Shown here: positions 1-11,793 of the stretch, piece by piece | Layout of the letters: every line of letters starts with the position of its first letter | How positions within the stretch are numbered: the first letter of the stretch is position 1 | Source of the DNA: Desmodus rotundus | Taxonomy: Eukaryota > Chordata > Mammalia > Chiroptera > Phyllostomidae | Direction: 5' to 3' | NCBI RefSeq assembly: GCF_022682495.2 | Contig: NC_071398.1 | Span: forward strand, 26,849,426 to 26,913,425 | DNA length: 64,000 nucleotides | Position numbers and translations under genes: made by a program | Notes under the pieces: generated by a model | What the model saw: only the letters and a program-made list of their open reading frames with translations | What the model was told of the DNA's origin: nothing | The model's database searches: none

Positions 1-89
1 ATTAGCACTTCATTTCTTTGGAGCATCTTCAGAAAGTCAGTGTTGTAAAAGCTTGAACAATTATATTAGTTTAGCTTGATTGTACATGG

Positions 90-272
90 GCTCTTCTTTT
101 CTTTGTAAGTTCACAACACAGTTCAAACCCACATTGTTCACGGGTCAACTGTGTTTTTGACCTGAGGCTGGGAATCCGAGTGCACGGAGGGCTGAGTAGT
201 AGTAATACTTAGATTTTCAATTGCTCAGGGAGTCAGCACCTGACCCACATGTTGTTGAAGGGTCAACTGTAC
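90..272. mobile_element. Tigger/MER2-type DNA transposon end fragment
   Basis: Two copies of the GGGTCAACTGT motif, at about 142-152 and 260-270, bracket a segment resembling the terminal region of pogo/Tigger-derived mammalian elements (GTGCACGGAGGGCTGAGT). Family assignment is from memory; no target duplication was seen. Bases 1-89 and 273-414 show nothing assignable. Confidence 0.45.
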
Positions 273-414
273 TTACATAGGATAATATATTTAAGCGGAA
301 TTAAGTATTTTTTTAAATGAAACAAATGTTCGCTTTTGACAAACAGTTTTATAGTTTCTGTGTGGGGTGATTTGGTCCCCATCCTTGATGTCATGGTTTT
401 GGATAACGCATACG

Positions 415-1053
415 TGGTTGAATCTGCATAACAATATTTCGGTCAAGAACTACAGGTATACAACAGTGGCACCATGAGATTATAATGGAGCTGGAAATCT
501 TCCATCGCCCAGTGACATCGTAGCCGTGGTAACGTCAGAGCACAGGGCGTTTGCCACGTGCATTTGCGTCTGTGGTGATGCTGGAGTACACAACCCTACT
601 GTGCTGCCAGGCATATGAAAGCCCAGCCATGCAATACGCACAGGACGCAACACTTGGTTATGACCGACTGTATCACTGGTTTATGTATTTACCATGCTAT
701 ACCTTTTAATCATTACTTTGGAGTGTACTCTTTCAAGTTCTAATAGAAAAAAGTTTGCTATGGAACAGTATGCCCTGTTACTGCGGCAGCAGCCTCATAC
801 ATCTCATGTATACCTGTCTCTTGATTGCATCATTTTCTCTTGTGCTTTATTTAATATATGTGGTTTTGTACAGTAACATACTACTTAGGCTTGTAGCCTA
901 GGAGCAATAAGCTATAACATAGAGCCTAGCTGTGTAGTAGGAGACACCACTGAGGTTTATGTAACTGTACTCTATTATGTTCGTATAACGACAAAATTGC
1001 GTAGCCATGTATTTCTCAGAATATATCCCTGTTGTTAAGAGGCACATGACCGT
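415..1053 (+). mobile_element. Tigger-family (TcMar) DNA transposon, decayed
   Basis: The left end (GCATAACAATATTTCGGTCAA), the body (ATTATAATGGAGCTG; GCGTTTGCCACGTG; GGTTTATGTATTTACCATGC) and the right end (TTAAGAGGCACATGACCGTA) follow the order of a Tigger3-like element that I recall, with the final TA being the usual target dinucleotide. Frames within it (694-876, 1007-1216) are not genes. Confidence 0.6.
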
Positions 1054-3895
1054 AAACACATTCCTTGGAATGAAGTCACTAAGCAGGTACTTGAGTCAAT
1101 TGCACAAGGGCAGTGAACATTACATTAGGTGTTATCAAAGCAATAATTACTGTGCAACATTGTATTTTTTTAAGGATAGGGTTATCAGCAATGGAAAATG
1201 CACTGAGCTTGTATGACAGATTTTTTGTACTATATATGCTTGATAAGGACCAAATCCTCTGATAAGAAGTCAGAGCTCTACCTTGCTATGGATAAAGGGC
1301 CTTCATTAAGTTATTTTTAACAGTAAAGAGTTACTAAATTCTTACTGAGTTAGGGACTAACGCTACAAAGACACCTGACCTGACCCATGACTTCCAAGGC
1401 TCCTACTCTAATTCAAGAGCTACAGTGTGGACACGGGTATATGTGCAGATACGGGTAGATGTGGCAGCCTTGCCATTTGAAGACAAGGGAGTTCAAATTC
1501 CCAGCTGTTGCTCAGCGTGGTCAGTTAACATCTAGGGAAGGTCAGTTATTTTCTGAGACAAAGTCACTCAGGAATAAGACCTTACTATGTCAGTAGTCCA
1601 GGGTATAGTCATCTTCTTTATCGACTTAGAAGTCTGATTTGATGTCTACATTTAGAGGTGATTTTTATCCTGGGGATAGGCTTTTACTAAATAAGCTCCT
1701 GAGAGAGGAATATATAAGCCAGAATGCAAGTGTATTAATGTAACAGTGAGAAACCAAGGATCACCTGACTTCTACTGATAGACTATTTTTAATAGAGAGA
1801 ACTGAAGTTGTATCTGGATGAATCTAAGACTCAGAAAACTAAACTCTGGTTCTTGAATACAATCTCTGTTGGAGAAACTTCGGTAACCTTCTATCTACAG
1901 ATGATTTCACAGGGTGAATGTCTCAGAGCAGCAGCTTTCCACGTTCCGAGCTCCTTTTTCCAGTAAGGATGCGCTCTCCTAGCATGGGCCAGGGTTTCGA
2001 GATGCACTTCCCCTCCTGTTCTTGGTGTTTCTCTCCCCTCCGTGGCCTTCTCCCCTTTTACCACGTTTATTAACTGTGCCAAGAACTTCATTTGCATTTC
2101 CTCTTTTAATCTTCATAATTTCCCTGTGACTTAAAACAACACCCCCCCTTGTACAGATGAGAAACGTGAGTCTCACTGAGATTCGTTAAAGTGCCGTAGT
2201 CTGCATGAACAGCGCCACAGCCAGGAGGTGTGTTCTGGGGTTGGGTTCTGGGAGGTAAAAGCCCAGAAATGGTACTGATCATAGCAGTTCAGGGAGAGGA
2301 AGAATAAGCCTGACAAGTAGTGAGAATGGTTGAAGGGCGTGTGTGTTTAGAAAGGGGAATGGCCTAAGACACAAGAGCAGGAAAATGGAATTGGAGTGTG
2401 ATCTGTTAGTGCTGTCTGCCGAAGAGTGAAGCTGGGGACATGGTAGCGGGCACATGAGGCATTGACCCTCCAGGCTGGAAGTTGTATGTTCTCAGTTAGT
2501 ACCACACCCAAAGCTTTGATGGGATCCCAGTGACCTAGGTAGGGCACACAATCTTCACGACAGGGGTAATGGTTTCATAATACAATGCACTCTAACCAAT
2601 CTTACTGTAATTGGGATACTCTGCAACTTACTCCAGCTGTTAAATACAATCACAGATTGCATCTAGATCCAGTAACGTGTAAATGCACAGCCTTCTGGGA
2701 GGAAGGGGTGCTTTGTGTTTCCACATGGTGGGACCCAGCTTTATTATGGGTTGGAATATTCTGTAGATTGAGAACATTTACTGGAGAAAGTGGGGGAGCC
2801 ATTGGAAGCTTTCTAAATAAAGAAATGGTGAAATCAGAGGTGTATTTGATATCCGATACCAAATACATATCAGATATGTACTTGAGATCGGGTAGGTAGC
2901 TGTGTGGAAGATGGAATGAAGGAGTGAGGGGGCCTGGAAGGCTGCGGATCTGTTTTCATTGCAATAGCTCTGGCAGGAGGTCAGGAAGGTGTGACTACAA
3001 GCAGGGAGGTTGAGCAGGGCGGGAATGCATGCCGGAAAGGCTGTTCTCAAACGGTTCTAACCGATCTGCCAGGCAACCAACACACCGTTTTTGATTTGTG
3101 GTTGCCTTTTTCTTAAACACTTCCTGAATGCCCACTGTATGCTAGGCACTGCTCTCAGCGGTCTTTGAAGTCCCATGCGTTTGCCAATCTGTTGGAGAGT
3201 CCTCGATATGTAGTATATGCCAGGCTTTCAGTTCAGTAGAACTCGACATACTTCAACCAGTCAAGGGGTTTCACTGTCATATCAGCTTTGATGGGAATCC
3301 TTGTAAGCCTTGCCTCCTACACGATGATTATCACATAAATATTTAATATAGATCTCATGGGTGACGAAATGGACAGGGGACCAAAGGAATGGAGTAAATA
3401 GACTCATCAAAGAACATTCCAGCTAGACTTTCAAATGCCCAAAACTGCTTTAAGGTGAGATCTGGACTCTTCTTGAAGAAACATATTTCTGTCTTTTTAT
3501 CTGTGCAGTTAATGAAAAAGGTGGGAGATATCAATATAGACAAAAATATTTATGTTAGAATGTACCTGGATCTGTTATGGAAGCAGTTAATAGGGACTCA
3601 CTGAATATTCTTTAAAAAATCTGTAAAACTGCAGGGGCACCAATCTCTCTTGACTTACCTTTGAGCCTGGAAGGACCTGAGGTTTAAGGGCTCAGGTGAC
3701 CCCAGCCTGAAACCCCTCCGCATGCCAGGTTCAAGAGGATTGCATACAAACTCTCCAGCTCCGACGTCCCTAAGTTAGAAGCGCGTGGGGACTTCCACTC
3801 TCCACACTGTTATGTCTTTTCCAATAATAGTATGAACAGGAAAGTGTTATCTCTAGGGCATCATCCTTGTTTTATGTATTTAGCAATAAATATTT
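1054..3895. other. Intronic sequence, mostly unassigned
   Basis: Unique-looking intron with moderate GC content and no coding frame I recognise. A MIR-like piece lies at about 2130-2250. A palindromic GATATCCGATACC / CAGATATG area lies near 2849-2880. The 104-codon frame at 2585-2899 has no recognisable motif and is judged to be chance. Confidence 0.5.
2130..2250 (-). repeat. MIR SINE fragment
   Basis: ACAGATGAGAAACGTGAG followed by CACAGCCAGGAGGTG is a diverged reverse-complement MIR core (the usual 'gatgaggaaactgagg ... cacacagctagtaag' order). Confidence 0.4.
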
Positions 3896-4265
3896 ATAAC
3901 TATTATTGTTTCTGAGTGTAAAAGTAATGCATGTCTGTGGTTTAGAAGAAAAACTAGAAAATGCTAAAAGCACCAGAGTAAAAATTAGCCATAGTCCCAC
4001 CACCCAAGGTAAACACTGTTGCTATATCTCTTTCCGGACCTTTCAGTGTACAAATACACAAATCACTTAGCCAAAATGGAATCATGCCATATAACTGCTT
4101 TGCAACCTGTTTTACCCAATCTGAATGGAGGTACAATAATACAATAATTGCTAAGTCATATATATCACCATTTTTTTTTATTGTGGAGCCATTAAATTAC
4201 AACAGTGTTCCTTTTTATTTTATTATTCCCTTATTTTTGATGTTTGAGTTGCTTAGGTTTCCACA
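3895..4265. mobile_element. Ancient L1M-type LINE fragment
   Basis: The motif run AGAAAATGCTAAAAGCACC, ATAGTCCCACCACCCAAGG, CTTTCCGGACC, AATGGAATCATGCCATATAA, GCAACCTGTTTTACCC matches a common old L1 3'-end segment. A similar segment recurs at 34190-34590. Confidence 0.45.
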
Positions 4266-4499
4266 TTAGGCCCTGAAAAAAAGATAAATTTGCAAAAATA
4301 TTGTAAGAGACGTTACACGAAGACAGCACTACTCTACCATAAACTTCCCATTCTTGTCGTGGCCCAGAAGACATAGAGCTTCCAAGGTTGCAGCACATGC
4401 GCTCTTTCTGTTTTTGTTCTCTACAGGAGGAGCCACCATCCTCCCCGCCCCCCAGGTCCTCATCACGCACCTGCTTTCCCTGGAGTGTCATTTGGCTTC

Positions 4500-4600
4500 A
4501 CCAGAGACTACTTGCTTTACTTAATCATTCATCATTCATTGCACAAACATTGACTGCACACCTCCTATGTGTCAGCACTTTGCAAGACCCCTCATTTTAG
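4500..4600 (-). repeat. L2 LINE 3'-end fragment
   Basis: TCATTCATTGCACAAACATTGACTG and CCTATGTGTCAGCAC are the reverse complement of the L2 terminal segment (tail of TGAATGA repeats). Short and diverged. Confidence 0.45.
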
Positions 4601-4740
4601 TTAGTGTTGAATAAAATATCTATTACTCTGCTCTCGTTTAGGTATAGACAACTGGTCAAGCCAGAGTCCTTTATCAAAAGGCTAAGTTGGAAAACACCAG
4701 TCATTATTACTGTAATCTGGAGAACCAGAAATTCAGGGAG

Positions 4741-5235
4741 CTTGCATTAGCTAGCTATTGCTGCAGAACAAATCGTCTTTTAGGGTTGAAACAACACACA
4801 ATAACTAACTTACAGATTCTTGACATCAGGAGTCTCGTATGGCTTAGATCTGCTTAAGAGTTTCTCACAGGCCACAGTCAAGGTGTCAGCCAGGGTTTCC
4901 AGGGTCTTCAGGCTCAGCTGAAGGAGGATCTATTTTCAAGCTCAGATGGTTGCTGGCAGAACTGAGTTCGAGGTAGGCTGTCAGTCTGAGTACTTCAGTT
5001 TCTTGCCAGGTGTTGGCTGGAGGTCACCCTGTGCTTCCTGCCCTGTGGGCCTCTTTCTTCATCAACATGTGCAATAGAGAAAGTACCAGCAGGATGGAAT
5101 TCACAGTCTTTTGTAACCTAGTTCGGGAATGACATCCCGTCACTTTTACCATATTCTTTTCATTAGGAGCAAGTCGCTAGGTTTAGCCCACACACGAGGG
5201 GAGGAGATCCCCAATTGTGTAAATAAAGAAGTGGG
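4741..5235 (+). mobile_element. Old interspersed repeat, class unassigned
   Basis: TTAGCTAGCTATTGCTGCAG, TTGAAACAACA, CAAGGTGTCAGCCAGGG, GTGGGCCTCTTTC, CATCCCGTCACTTTTACC and AAGTCGCTAGG occur in the order of a widespread mammalian repeat. Related segments lie at 21345-21900 (interrupted by MER20) and possibly 36680-36930. I am not certain of its name or whether it is LTR-derived. Confidence 0.5.
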
Positions 5236-5547
5236 GATCATTAAAGACTATATTTGAAATCAGTGGTATGCTCATAGATTTTACAGATAATGACAAAAAC
5301 CAAAGTTATTTAATAAAAAAGGTTAACTCAGAAAATAGCTGCTTTGTAGTCAGAAGTACTAGAAATTCACAGAGCTCCACATTTAGACTCCCTTTTAAGT
5401 TTAGGGACATGAAGAAATAGGTCAACGTATTTACATCTGCTAAATATACACTTCATGTTATTTATATGGGGTTTTACTACATATACTTCTATGTCAATAT
5501 TTTCATTTAATTTCTTCAATCTGGAAAGTAGGAACTGAAGTTATTAT

Positions 5548-5640
5548 CTCTTTTTTAATTTAATCTTTATTATACTTTTTTCTATTAGTAGTTAGTCCCC
5601 CTATACCCACTGCCTCCAGCAATCACCACACAAAGACGGT
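5548..5640 (-). mobile_element. 5'-truncated L1 3'-UTR, bat type
   Basis: TTTAATCTTTATTATAC followed by TTAGTCCCCCTATACCC resembles the reversed 3'-UTR of bat L1 elements, starting from the poly-T side. It is comparable with the better defined insertion at 62116-62211. Confidence 0.4.
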
Positions 5641-5699
5641 TTCTGAAATTTAAAGGCGGATTAATTGAGCCCTGGCGGGTAGTGGGGGATCAGCTGAGC

Positions 5700-5875
5700 C
5701 CGTTGCATCTTGCTCCAGTTCATTCGTTGGTTCAGCAAACATGTATGATCAAGTCTTATGAGCTGAGCATCACGCCAGGCAGAACGTGGAACCCAATGCT
5801 GAACAAAACCAGTGTGGTTTTTGCCCTCCAAGCACCTAGTATCCAGTCAGGATGAAATATCAAATAATCTCACAA
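5700..5875 (-). repeat. L2 LINE fragment
   Basis: GTTGGTTCAGCAAACATGTA, CACGCCAGGCA, CAATGCTGAACAAAACCAG and CCCTCCAAGCACCTAGTATC parallel the reverse L2 3' end (feeding into the 'aacaaatatttattgagc ... gtgaacaagacagac' order). Confidence 0.5.
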
Positions 5876-6059
5876 AAATGGGATTTCAAACTTTAAAATT
5901 TTATAATGGGTGTAAAAGTTGTAGATCGTTTGTGCAGTGTTTACATATGCATGGTTACATATTTAAAATTATCCAACTGCACCTTTAAGATTTGCACACT
6001 TAACCGGGTGTGAGATGTTTGTAGAACGGCCTAAGAAGGAAAGGTACGTGGTATTAAGT

Positions 6060-6260
6060 TCGCTTGTTAAAGAAGAGATGGCCGCTGCCCTCTTTATTTA
6101 TTTATTTTTATTGTGGCTGTCAGGGGTGTGTTTATGGCATAGATTGTGGTGATTGTTTCATGGGTGTGTACTTGTCTCCAGACTCACTAGTTGTACACAT
6201 TAACCAGGTAGAGCTCTTTGTCTGTCAACTGCACCTCAGTAACGTGGCTTAAAAAATAGG
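6060..6260 (+). repeat. L1M 3'-end fragment
   Basis: ATTGTGGTGATTGTTTCATGG, CTCCAGACTCACTAGTTGTAC, TGTCAACTGCACCTCAGTAA resembles the 3' end of an old L1 (usual ending TCAATTATACCTCAATAAA). The 62-codon frame here comes from the repeat. Confidence 0.5.
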
Positions 6261-7009
6261 ATCGAAACAACCATCAGTCACCCGTCCATGGATTAAATTA
6301 TAATTTCAAATTTCAAAATAACTTTGTTTTTTTTCAAAAGTTGGTCTGTAATTTGGCTTATATACATCATAATTAATCCTAGACTCAAAATCTATACCCT
6401 TTTCACTCAGACACCATTACAGATGTGAATGATTGAAAGTGTATGTACAGTGTTTCTAGTTCGAAATGGCTCTCAGTTCCTTTTTAATATGTAATGAAGC
6501 TTTTCATAAGATTCCACAATATGAATCTGCATTGTGAAGGTACATATGTTTTTATAACATTCTATTAAATTGTTCAGTATAATCTCGTAATATTCTAAAA
6601 CAATACAGAAGAAACACCTACAGACACCAGTGAAGACACACGCTGGAAGCCAGGGCGCACGCGTCTGAAGGCACCTGGGGGCGTTCCACTGGGCGTGTTT
6701 ACTGATATGCGTGACTTAGGGTTTTCTTTCAGAACCATTTGCTCTCTGGATAAATGTATCCACTCTGCGCCCCCCCCCCAGTGGTTTTTCCCTTTTATCT
6801 GCGTCGTGCTAGCTGTACCCGGCACCTCGTTTAATTACAGAGTTTCTTGTTTGCCAGGACTGATGGGCCAGCCATGGCCAGACAAGCGCCAGGCCTTCTT
6901 CTTCCACTTCGGCAAAGTCACTCTAGGCAAGCCAACTTCGTGGCACCAGGAGACCTTCATTTCCATAAAGGCCATGCTTGGTCTCATGCCGCCCTCTGTC
7001 CTGTGGGGT

Positions 7010-7128
7010 TAAGGTCTCAGGCTGTGGAGTGAGACGTGCTAGGGCTGGGACCCCAGCTAGCCCCTTACTTACATCCCCTGTCCGGACCGTGAAGGAGATC
7101 ACAGTACCTACCTCATGTTGTTGCCGTA
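7010..7128 (+). repeat. MIR SINE fragment
   Basis: GTCTCAGGCTGTGGAGTG leading to CAGTACCTACCTCATGTTGTTG matches the middle and end of MIR in forward orientation. Confidence 0.45.
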
Positions 7129-7131
7129 AGG

Positions 7132-7873
7132 ACAGCCATCCCCCTTGTCTTCAGGGGACACATTTCAGGACCCCCAGTGGATGCCTGAAACCGCAGATAG
7201 TACCAAACCCTGTGTATACCATGGGTTTTTTCTACATTTACATCTGATAATAAAGTTTAATAGAAAAATCAGGCACAGTAAGAGATTAACAACAACATAA
7301 TAAGATAGAACAATTATAACAATGTACTATAATAAAAGTTGTGTGAATGTGGTTTCTTCTCTCTTAAAATATCTCACTGTACTGTACTCACCTTCACATT
7401 TTTTTCTTCTTCACAACTTCACAGATAGAGTTGTTCTTACGGTAGATCTTTAGCAGCCTCAGCATAGTTAAGAACTTCCCCATTTTCACTAAAAGGAAGT
7501 GCTTTACAGCTGCTCTTTGGCATGTCTGAACTGCAGGCATCACTACTCTTGTGCCCTGGGACCATTAAGTAAAATAAGGGTGACTTGAATACAAGCACTG
7601 TGGTGCCTCGGCAGTCAATCTGGTAACTGAGAAGGTTGCTAAGTGACTGGCAGGCAGGGAGCATCTACAGTGTGAAGATACCGGACAAAAGGATGATTTA
7701 CATCTTGATGGGACAGCAGGATGGCGCAAGATTTCATCACAATACGCAGAATGGTGAGCAATTTAAAGTGTATGAACTGTTTATTTAAGGAATTTTCTAT
7801 TTAATATTTCAAACTGTAGTTGACCACTGGTAACCGGGACTGTGGGAAGGAAAACCGAGGGTAAGGAGAGACT
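7132..7873 (+). mobile_element. Tigger-type DNA transposon, near full length
   Basis: The left end (GACCCCCAGTGGATGCCTG, AAACCGCAGATAGTACC) and body (AGGCACAGTAAGAGATTAAC; ATAGAACAATTATAAC; TCTCACTGTACTGTACTCACC) match a non-autonomous Tigger-family element I recall. The right end (GACCACTGGTAACCGGGAC ... GAGAGACTAGTA) is its complementary terminus. About 740 bp. The 75-codon minus frame at 7437-7664 lies inside it and is not a gene. Confidence 0.6.
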
Positions 7874-8079
7874 AGTATACCAGGTGATACAACGCAGAAC
7901 AAATACTTGGGGCAGAGTAGGCATTCAGCGTTCACCGCTGCTGACTGAATGACATCATAGAAAATGCTCTAAACCTAAACCTAAAGCTTTTAATTTCATG
8001 CCCAACCTCTGTTTACTCAATATGCCTCCTTTATCAGTTACTTTTACCTCCTGCCTTAGTTTCGCAATCTATAGAAGGA

Positions 8080-8195
8080 AACTATACTACTGACATTATA
8101 GGCGATACCATGGCACTCAGATTAGGCAAAAAACATAGACATTTGCAGCACAGAGCAAATGCTTAATAAATGGTCGTTGAATCAGACTCATAACG
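8080..8195 (+). repeat. MIR/L2 3'-end fragment
   Basis: CACAGAGCAAATGCTTAATAA and ATGGTCGTTGAATC match the shared 3' terminal motif of MIR and L2 ('...agtaggtgctcaataaatgtttgttgaatg'). Confidence 0.45.
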
Positions 8196-8359
8196 TTCCC
8201 AGGACCTAACATTTAAGTTGAGAAGGCATTTTTTTTCACACTACACAAACAGGGCTTCTTACATACCCCCAAATAAGTAATTATAAGAAAAGAAAAAGCA
8301 CAACATAATTTTTCTCCTGAATCTTATCCCTGAACTTGTAGTTATTCAGAAAAGTTAAT

Positions 8360-8545
8360 TTTCTGAAATGCTTTTGAAAATCTGCTATTTACCAGGAACT
8401 AGGAGGGGAGAGACTAATAAGATCATGGCCCCTGCTGTTAGGGGATTTATAGTCAGTGGAAAATTGCAAAATAAATGCCATAGAGGGGAAAGTAGGGGAA
8501 GGAAGGGCACTGAGCCAAGTCGAGGTAAGAGCAGCAATGTCAGAG
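8360..8545 (-). repeat. L2 LINE fragment
   Basis: GCTATTTACCAGGAACTAGG, CATGGCCCCTGCTG and a following G/A-rich tract parallel reverse L2 3' sequence. The adjoining 8560-8850 segment (CTTCAAGTAACAAAAATC, AACTCAAACTGATCTAAAC, AGATGGCTCCATCC) belongs to another old interspersed repeat that I cannot name. Confidence 0.4.
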
Positions 8546-9199
8546 AAGGCGATGAAGTGAGGATGCTTTTAGCTTCAAGTAACAAAAATCTCTAACTCAA
8601 ACTGATCTAAACTTAAGTGAAAAAAAAATTGCATCAAACAGGGAGGTCAGAAGAAGGGCAAACTGCCAGGCGCAGTTACTACAGTGGTTCAGAAATGTTA
8701 TCAAGGTCTCAGGTTCTTTCCACCTCTGGTCTATTGTGGCCACTGTCATTTCCAGTCTAATTCTAGCTCTCGGTAGGTACCAAGATGGCTCCATCCATTG
8801 CTGACGTGATGACATCAGAGAGAAAAGACAGGATATCTTTTCTTCCACTTGTCTTTTTTAAGAAAAGGGGAGCGGGAAGGAGAATACCTTCCCCCATAGT
8901 TTGCAGCATAGGCAAGAATTGCTGAAACCTACTCACCCTTCACCTAGACCTTGATAAGGGTACAGGAATATCATGGCAGGCTGAGATGGGCCTCTTGGGT
9001 GGGAGGGACATTGAGGGATAAGATTTCACAACTACCAGGAAAGGTTTTCTCTGAGAACTTCAGACCTGGCATGTTTGGTAGAATGAATTAGACTTTTCTA
9101 GGCTATAAATATCAGAGGTGGAGAGAGAACCATCCCAAGGTATACAAAAATAATAGGCATAAAACATCACAATAATTCTGGGAATTCCAAGTACTCTTA

Positions 9200-9545
9200 T
9201 ATGACTAATCTTAGGGGTAGCAGAGAGACCAGACTGTTGACAGGATATTAGGCTGAAGGGGAAGGTAGGGGTTTGCTTATGAGGGACCGTATATGCCGCA
9301 CCAAAAAATGTGGGTTTTATTTTGAAGGAACAGGCAACCCACTGAAAGATTTGAAGCAGAGGAGTGTATGAGATTGGGTGTGTGTATTCAGTCTGGAACC
9401 ACCCACTGAGTGTGGAATGGAGAATGGAGCAAGGTCAGTCTTGAGAACAAAGTGGTGTTGGTCACTCTGGGAGGGGTCTGAGTGGGACCAGGTGACTGGC
9501 TAAGTGGAGGGTTCAGGAGACGGAAGGGAGCTTGAGATGATGATT
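9200..9545 (-). repeat. L2 LINE fragment (antisense RT region)
   Basis: GGGTTTTATTTTGAAGGAAC, CCACTGAAAGATTTGAAGC, GAGTGTATGAGATTGG and GAGAATGGAGCAAGG follow the reverse complement of the L2 3' coding/UTR segment in order. Confidence 0.6.
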
Positions 9546-9656
9546 CCAGTTTTTCCTGGGGTTTCCAAGATTTCTTAGAGATCTAGATAAAAATAATAGT
9601 GCATCTGAGAAAATTAGAATCTAAGAGCTGGCTACATAGATCTGACAGTCAATATA

Positions 9657-10233
9657 TGTGGAGGAACCACCCCCACCAAAAAAGAAAAAAGATCATAATT
9701 ATTTTCTGGAGGGTGGGCCCCTTGTGGTACAGGCTTCCCCCACTAGGTGAGCTAGGAACCCATCTATACAGTGTACCAACTGGTGGTGTTGTGAGAGGCT
9801 GCATTCAGCTTCAGAAAAAAAATTTGAAGATTCTTCCAATGCATTTGCCCATTTCATGATGGGTGATTTATGTGTGCACCTGCCAACACCACACTGATCA
9901 TTCAGCAGTTTTTGACAAAAAAAATGACCTGACCCCTGTGCCCCACCCTCCCTATTCACTCAGTCTTGCCCCGGGCAACTTTTTTGTTTGTTTCTCTGAG
10001 GAAAAAAGTCCTCCAAGGGAAGCATTTTGCCAGAGTGGAAGACGTGAAACAAAAAACAGCAGAAGCTCTAAAAGGCATCAAATTGACGAGTTCAAAAACT
10101 GTTTTGAGCAGTGGAAAAAAGTTTTGATAAGTGTATTGCCTCAAATGGAGAGTACTTTGAAGGTGACTGAAGTTTAAACGTGTAACAATACACAATTTTA
10201 TAAAGAAATTCTGGTTTTTTGGGTCGCCCCTCC
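9657..10233 (+). mobile_element. Internally deleted mariner transposon, copy 1
   Basis: About 577 bp flanked by TA dinucleotides (9655-9656 and 10234-10235), the mariner target signature, with diverged terminal inverted repeats rich in A and C/G runs. The right half retains transposase C-terminal coding: HPPYSLSLAPG corresponds to the family's PHPPYSPDLAP block, and FKNCFEQWKK precedes the usual SNGEYFEGD end. The N-terminal helix-turn-helix and the first two catalytic aspartates are absent. Shares its layout with the copy at 41482-42053, so the deletion predates both insertions. The 104-codon frame at 9863-10177 is a decayed transposase tail, not a gene. Confidence 0.85.
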
Positions 10234-10532
10234 TAGAGTGACTGTGATATAGTGGATATTATTCTCAGTATATATGGGATATTAGCCAGCTGGATAAATA
10301 AGTGAGAATCTTTTATAAATGCCCATTGACACAAGCTATTAGTTGAAATGAGGAATAGTGCTAATTCTTGGGTTATACTATTTTACAAGGGATGGAGTAC
10401 TTGTGACATTTATATAAGCAAAGCATTGAGCAGATATCCTGTGGGCTAATAGGCTAGTAATTAAATCAAGATAATCTAATCACCTTACTAAAGCTGCTAA
10501 TAAGGGTGAACGAGACTCAGTAACACGCTGGT

Positions 10533-10533
10533 G

Positions 10534-10560
<27 letters not shown>
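10533..10560. repeat. (CT)n microsatellite
   Basis: About 13-14 uninterrupted CT units, preceded by GCTGGTG and followed by ATATACC. Likely polymorphic. Confidence 0.95.
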
Positions 10561-10565
<5 letters not shown>

Positions 10566-11189
10566 CCTGTGTGTAGTTTATCAAGTCTTAAAGGATTCTA
10601 TTCATGGCAGAACTTTTTCACTTTGCATATTTTGCAAAGAGCCTTCTCTTTAAGCTTCAAGTATGTGTAATTAAAATGAGCATTGCGTTTCCCAGACTAG
10701 CAAGCTCATCTCATCTAAAATAGAATGTTCCAACATCAGGTCAGTGTGTAAAACCAGAGGCTGACGCATTTTAGGCACCCCTGTCCCAATGTCAAAAGGA
10801 CTGTCCTGCTTTGGATGACTTCCCACAATGTAAGCATGGTTCAAATAGAAGCAGGGAGTGAGTTGATCCCTCAATATATTTACCAACGTCCGTTTGCAGG
10901 CATCCAGCTGTGTGTAGGATGGGACTGTTGACCAAAGAGGGCCTTATTCTTGGGCACATCTGTCCAGTGTCCATTCTCTGGAAAGACCTTTTAATCTGAA
11001 TAGGTACCCAGGAGTTCTGATGTCTTGAAGCTTTCGATTTAATCGCAGAAGTATTTACGTGTTGTGTACTTTGGGAGGGTTATATCTTTCCTGTGTGGCA
11101 ATGAGGTATCATGGAAAAAAATCCAGAAGTTGGAATTATACCTTCCCAACTTGAATCCCAGCTCTATCCCTTAGCAGCTGTGGCCTTGA

Positions 11190-11475
11190 CTCAGTGGAAT
11201 ATGAGGGGAAGGGCATGTGATTTCGTGCCAGGCAGAAGGGAGTTTGTATCTCAGTTCTGCCAGTTAATAGCTATGTGACCCTAGACACTTGATGTGCCAC
11301 ATTCTTTTATCTGTGGAATGGGGTTAATACTACTTATAGTGTAGTATAGTGTAGTATAGTGTTAATACTACTAGCTTATAGTGTTGACGAGCAGGTGGAA
11401 CACAGTAAAGCTATTAGGAAAGAGCCAAGCACACAATGCAGACTCAGTAAATTACAGCTGTTGCAGTTATTGACC
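11190..11475 (+). repeat. MIR SINE with internal tandem expansion
   Basis: TTCTGCCAGTTAATAGCTATG, TGACCCTAGACACTTG, ATCTGTGGAATGGGGTTAATA and a 3' part with CTCAGTAAATTACAG match MIR forward. Between about 11332 and 11362 the segment AGTGTAGTAT is repeated three times, an expansion not found in MIR. Confidence 0.65.
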
Positions 11476-11567
11476 TCTTAGACCCTGTGCCCTAATCTGA
11501 AACACAGGAATAATAAAAATGCCTAATATGCATTTTTGATATGAGCACTACAGTAATTTTTCTACAG

Positions 11568-11793
11568 CAGGGTTTCTCAACCTCATCCTCGGCACTATTG
11601 ACACTTAGGGTCACATAATTCTTTGTTGTGGGGCTGCCCTGTGCATTGTAGGGTGCTTAGCAGCATCCCGGGCCTGTACCCACTAGATGCCTGTAGCACC
11701 CACCAGCCCAGTTGCAACAACTAAAAACATCTCCGGATACTGCCAAATGTCCATGGTGGGGGGTACAATTACCCAATAGTTGGGAATGACTGA
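11568..11793 (-). mobile_element. MER20 (hAT-Charlie) element
   Basis: Starts CAGGGTTTCTCAACCTC and ends AGTTGGGAATGACTG, with GGGGCTGCCCTGTGCATTG and CCACTAGATGCCTGTAGC inside, matching MER20 reverse along its full length of about 220 bp. Confidence 0.8.

Noticed and set aside
9863..10177. 104-codon frame resembling mariner transposase
   Set aside because: Rejected as a gene: it is the decayed C-terminal end of a deleted element without the catalytic core.
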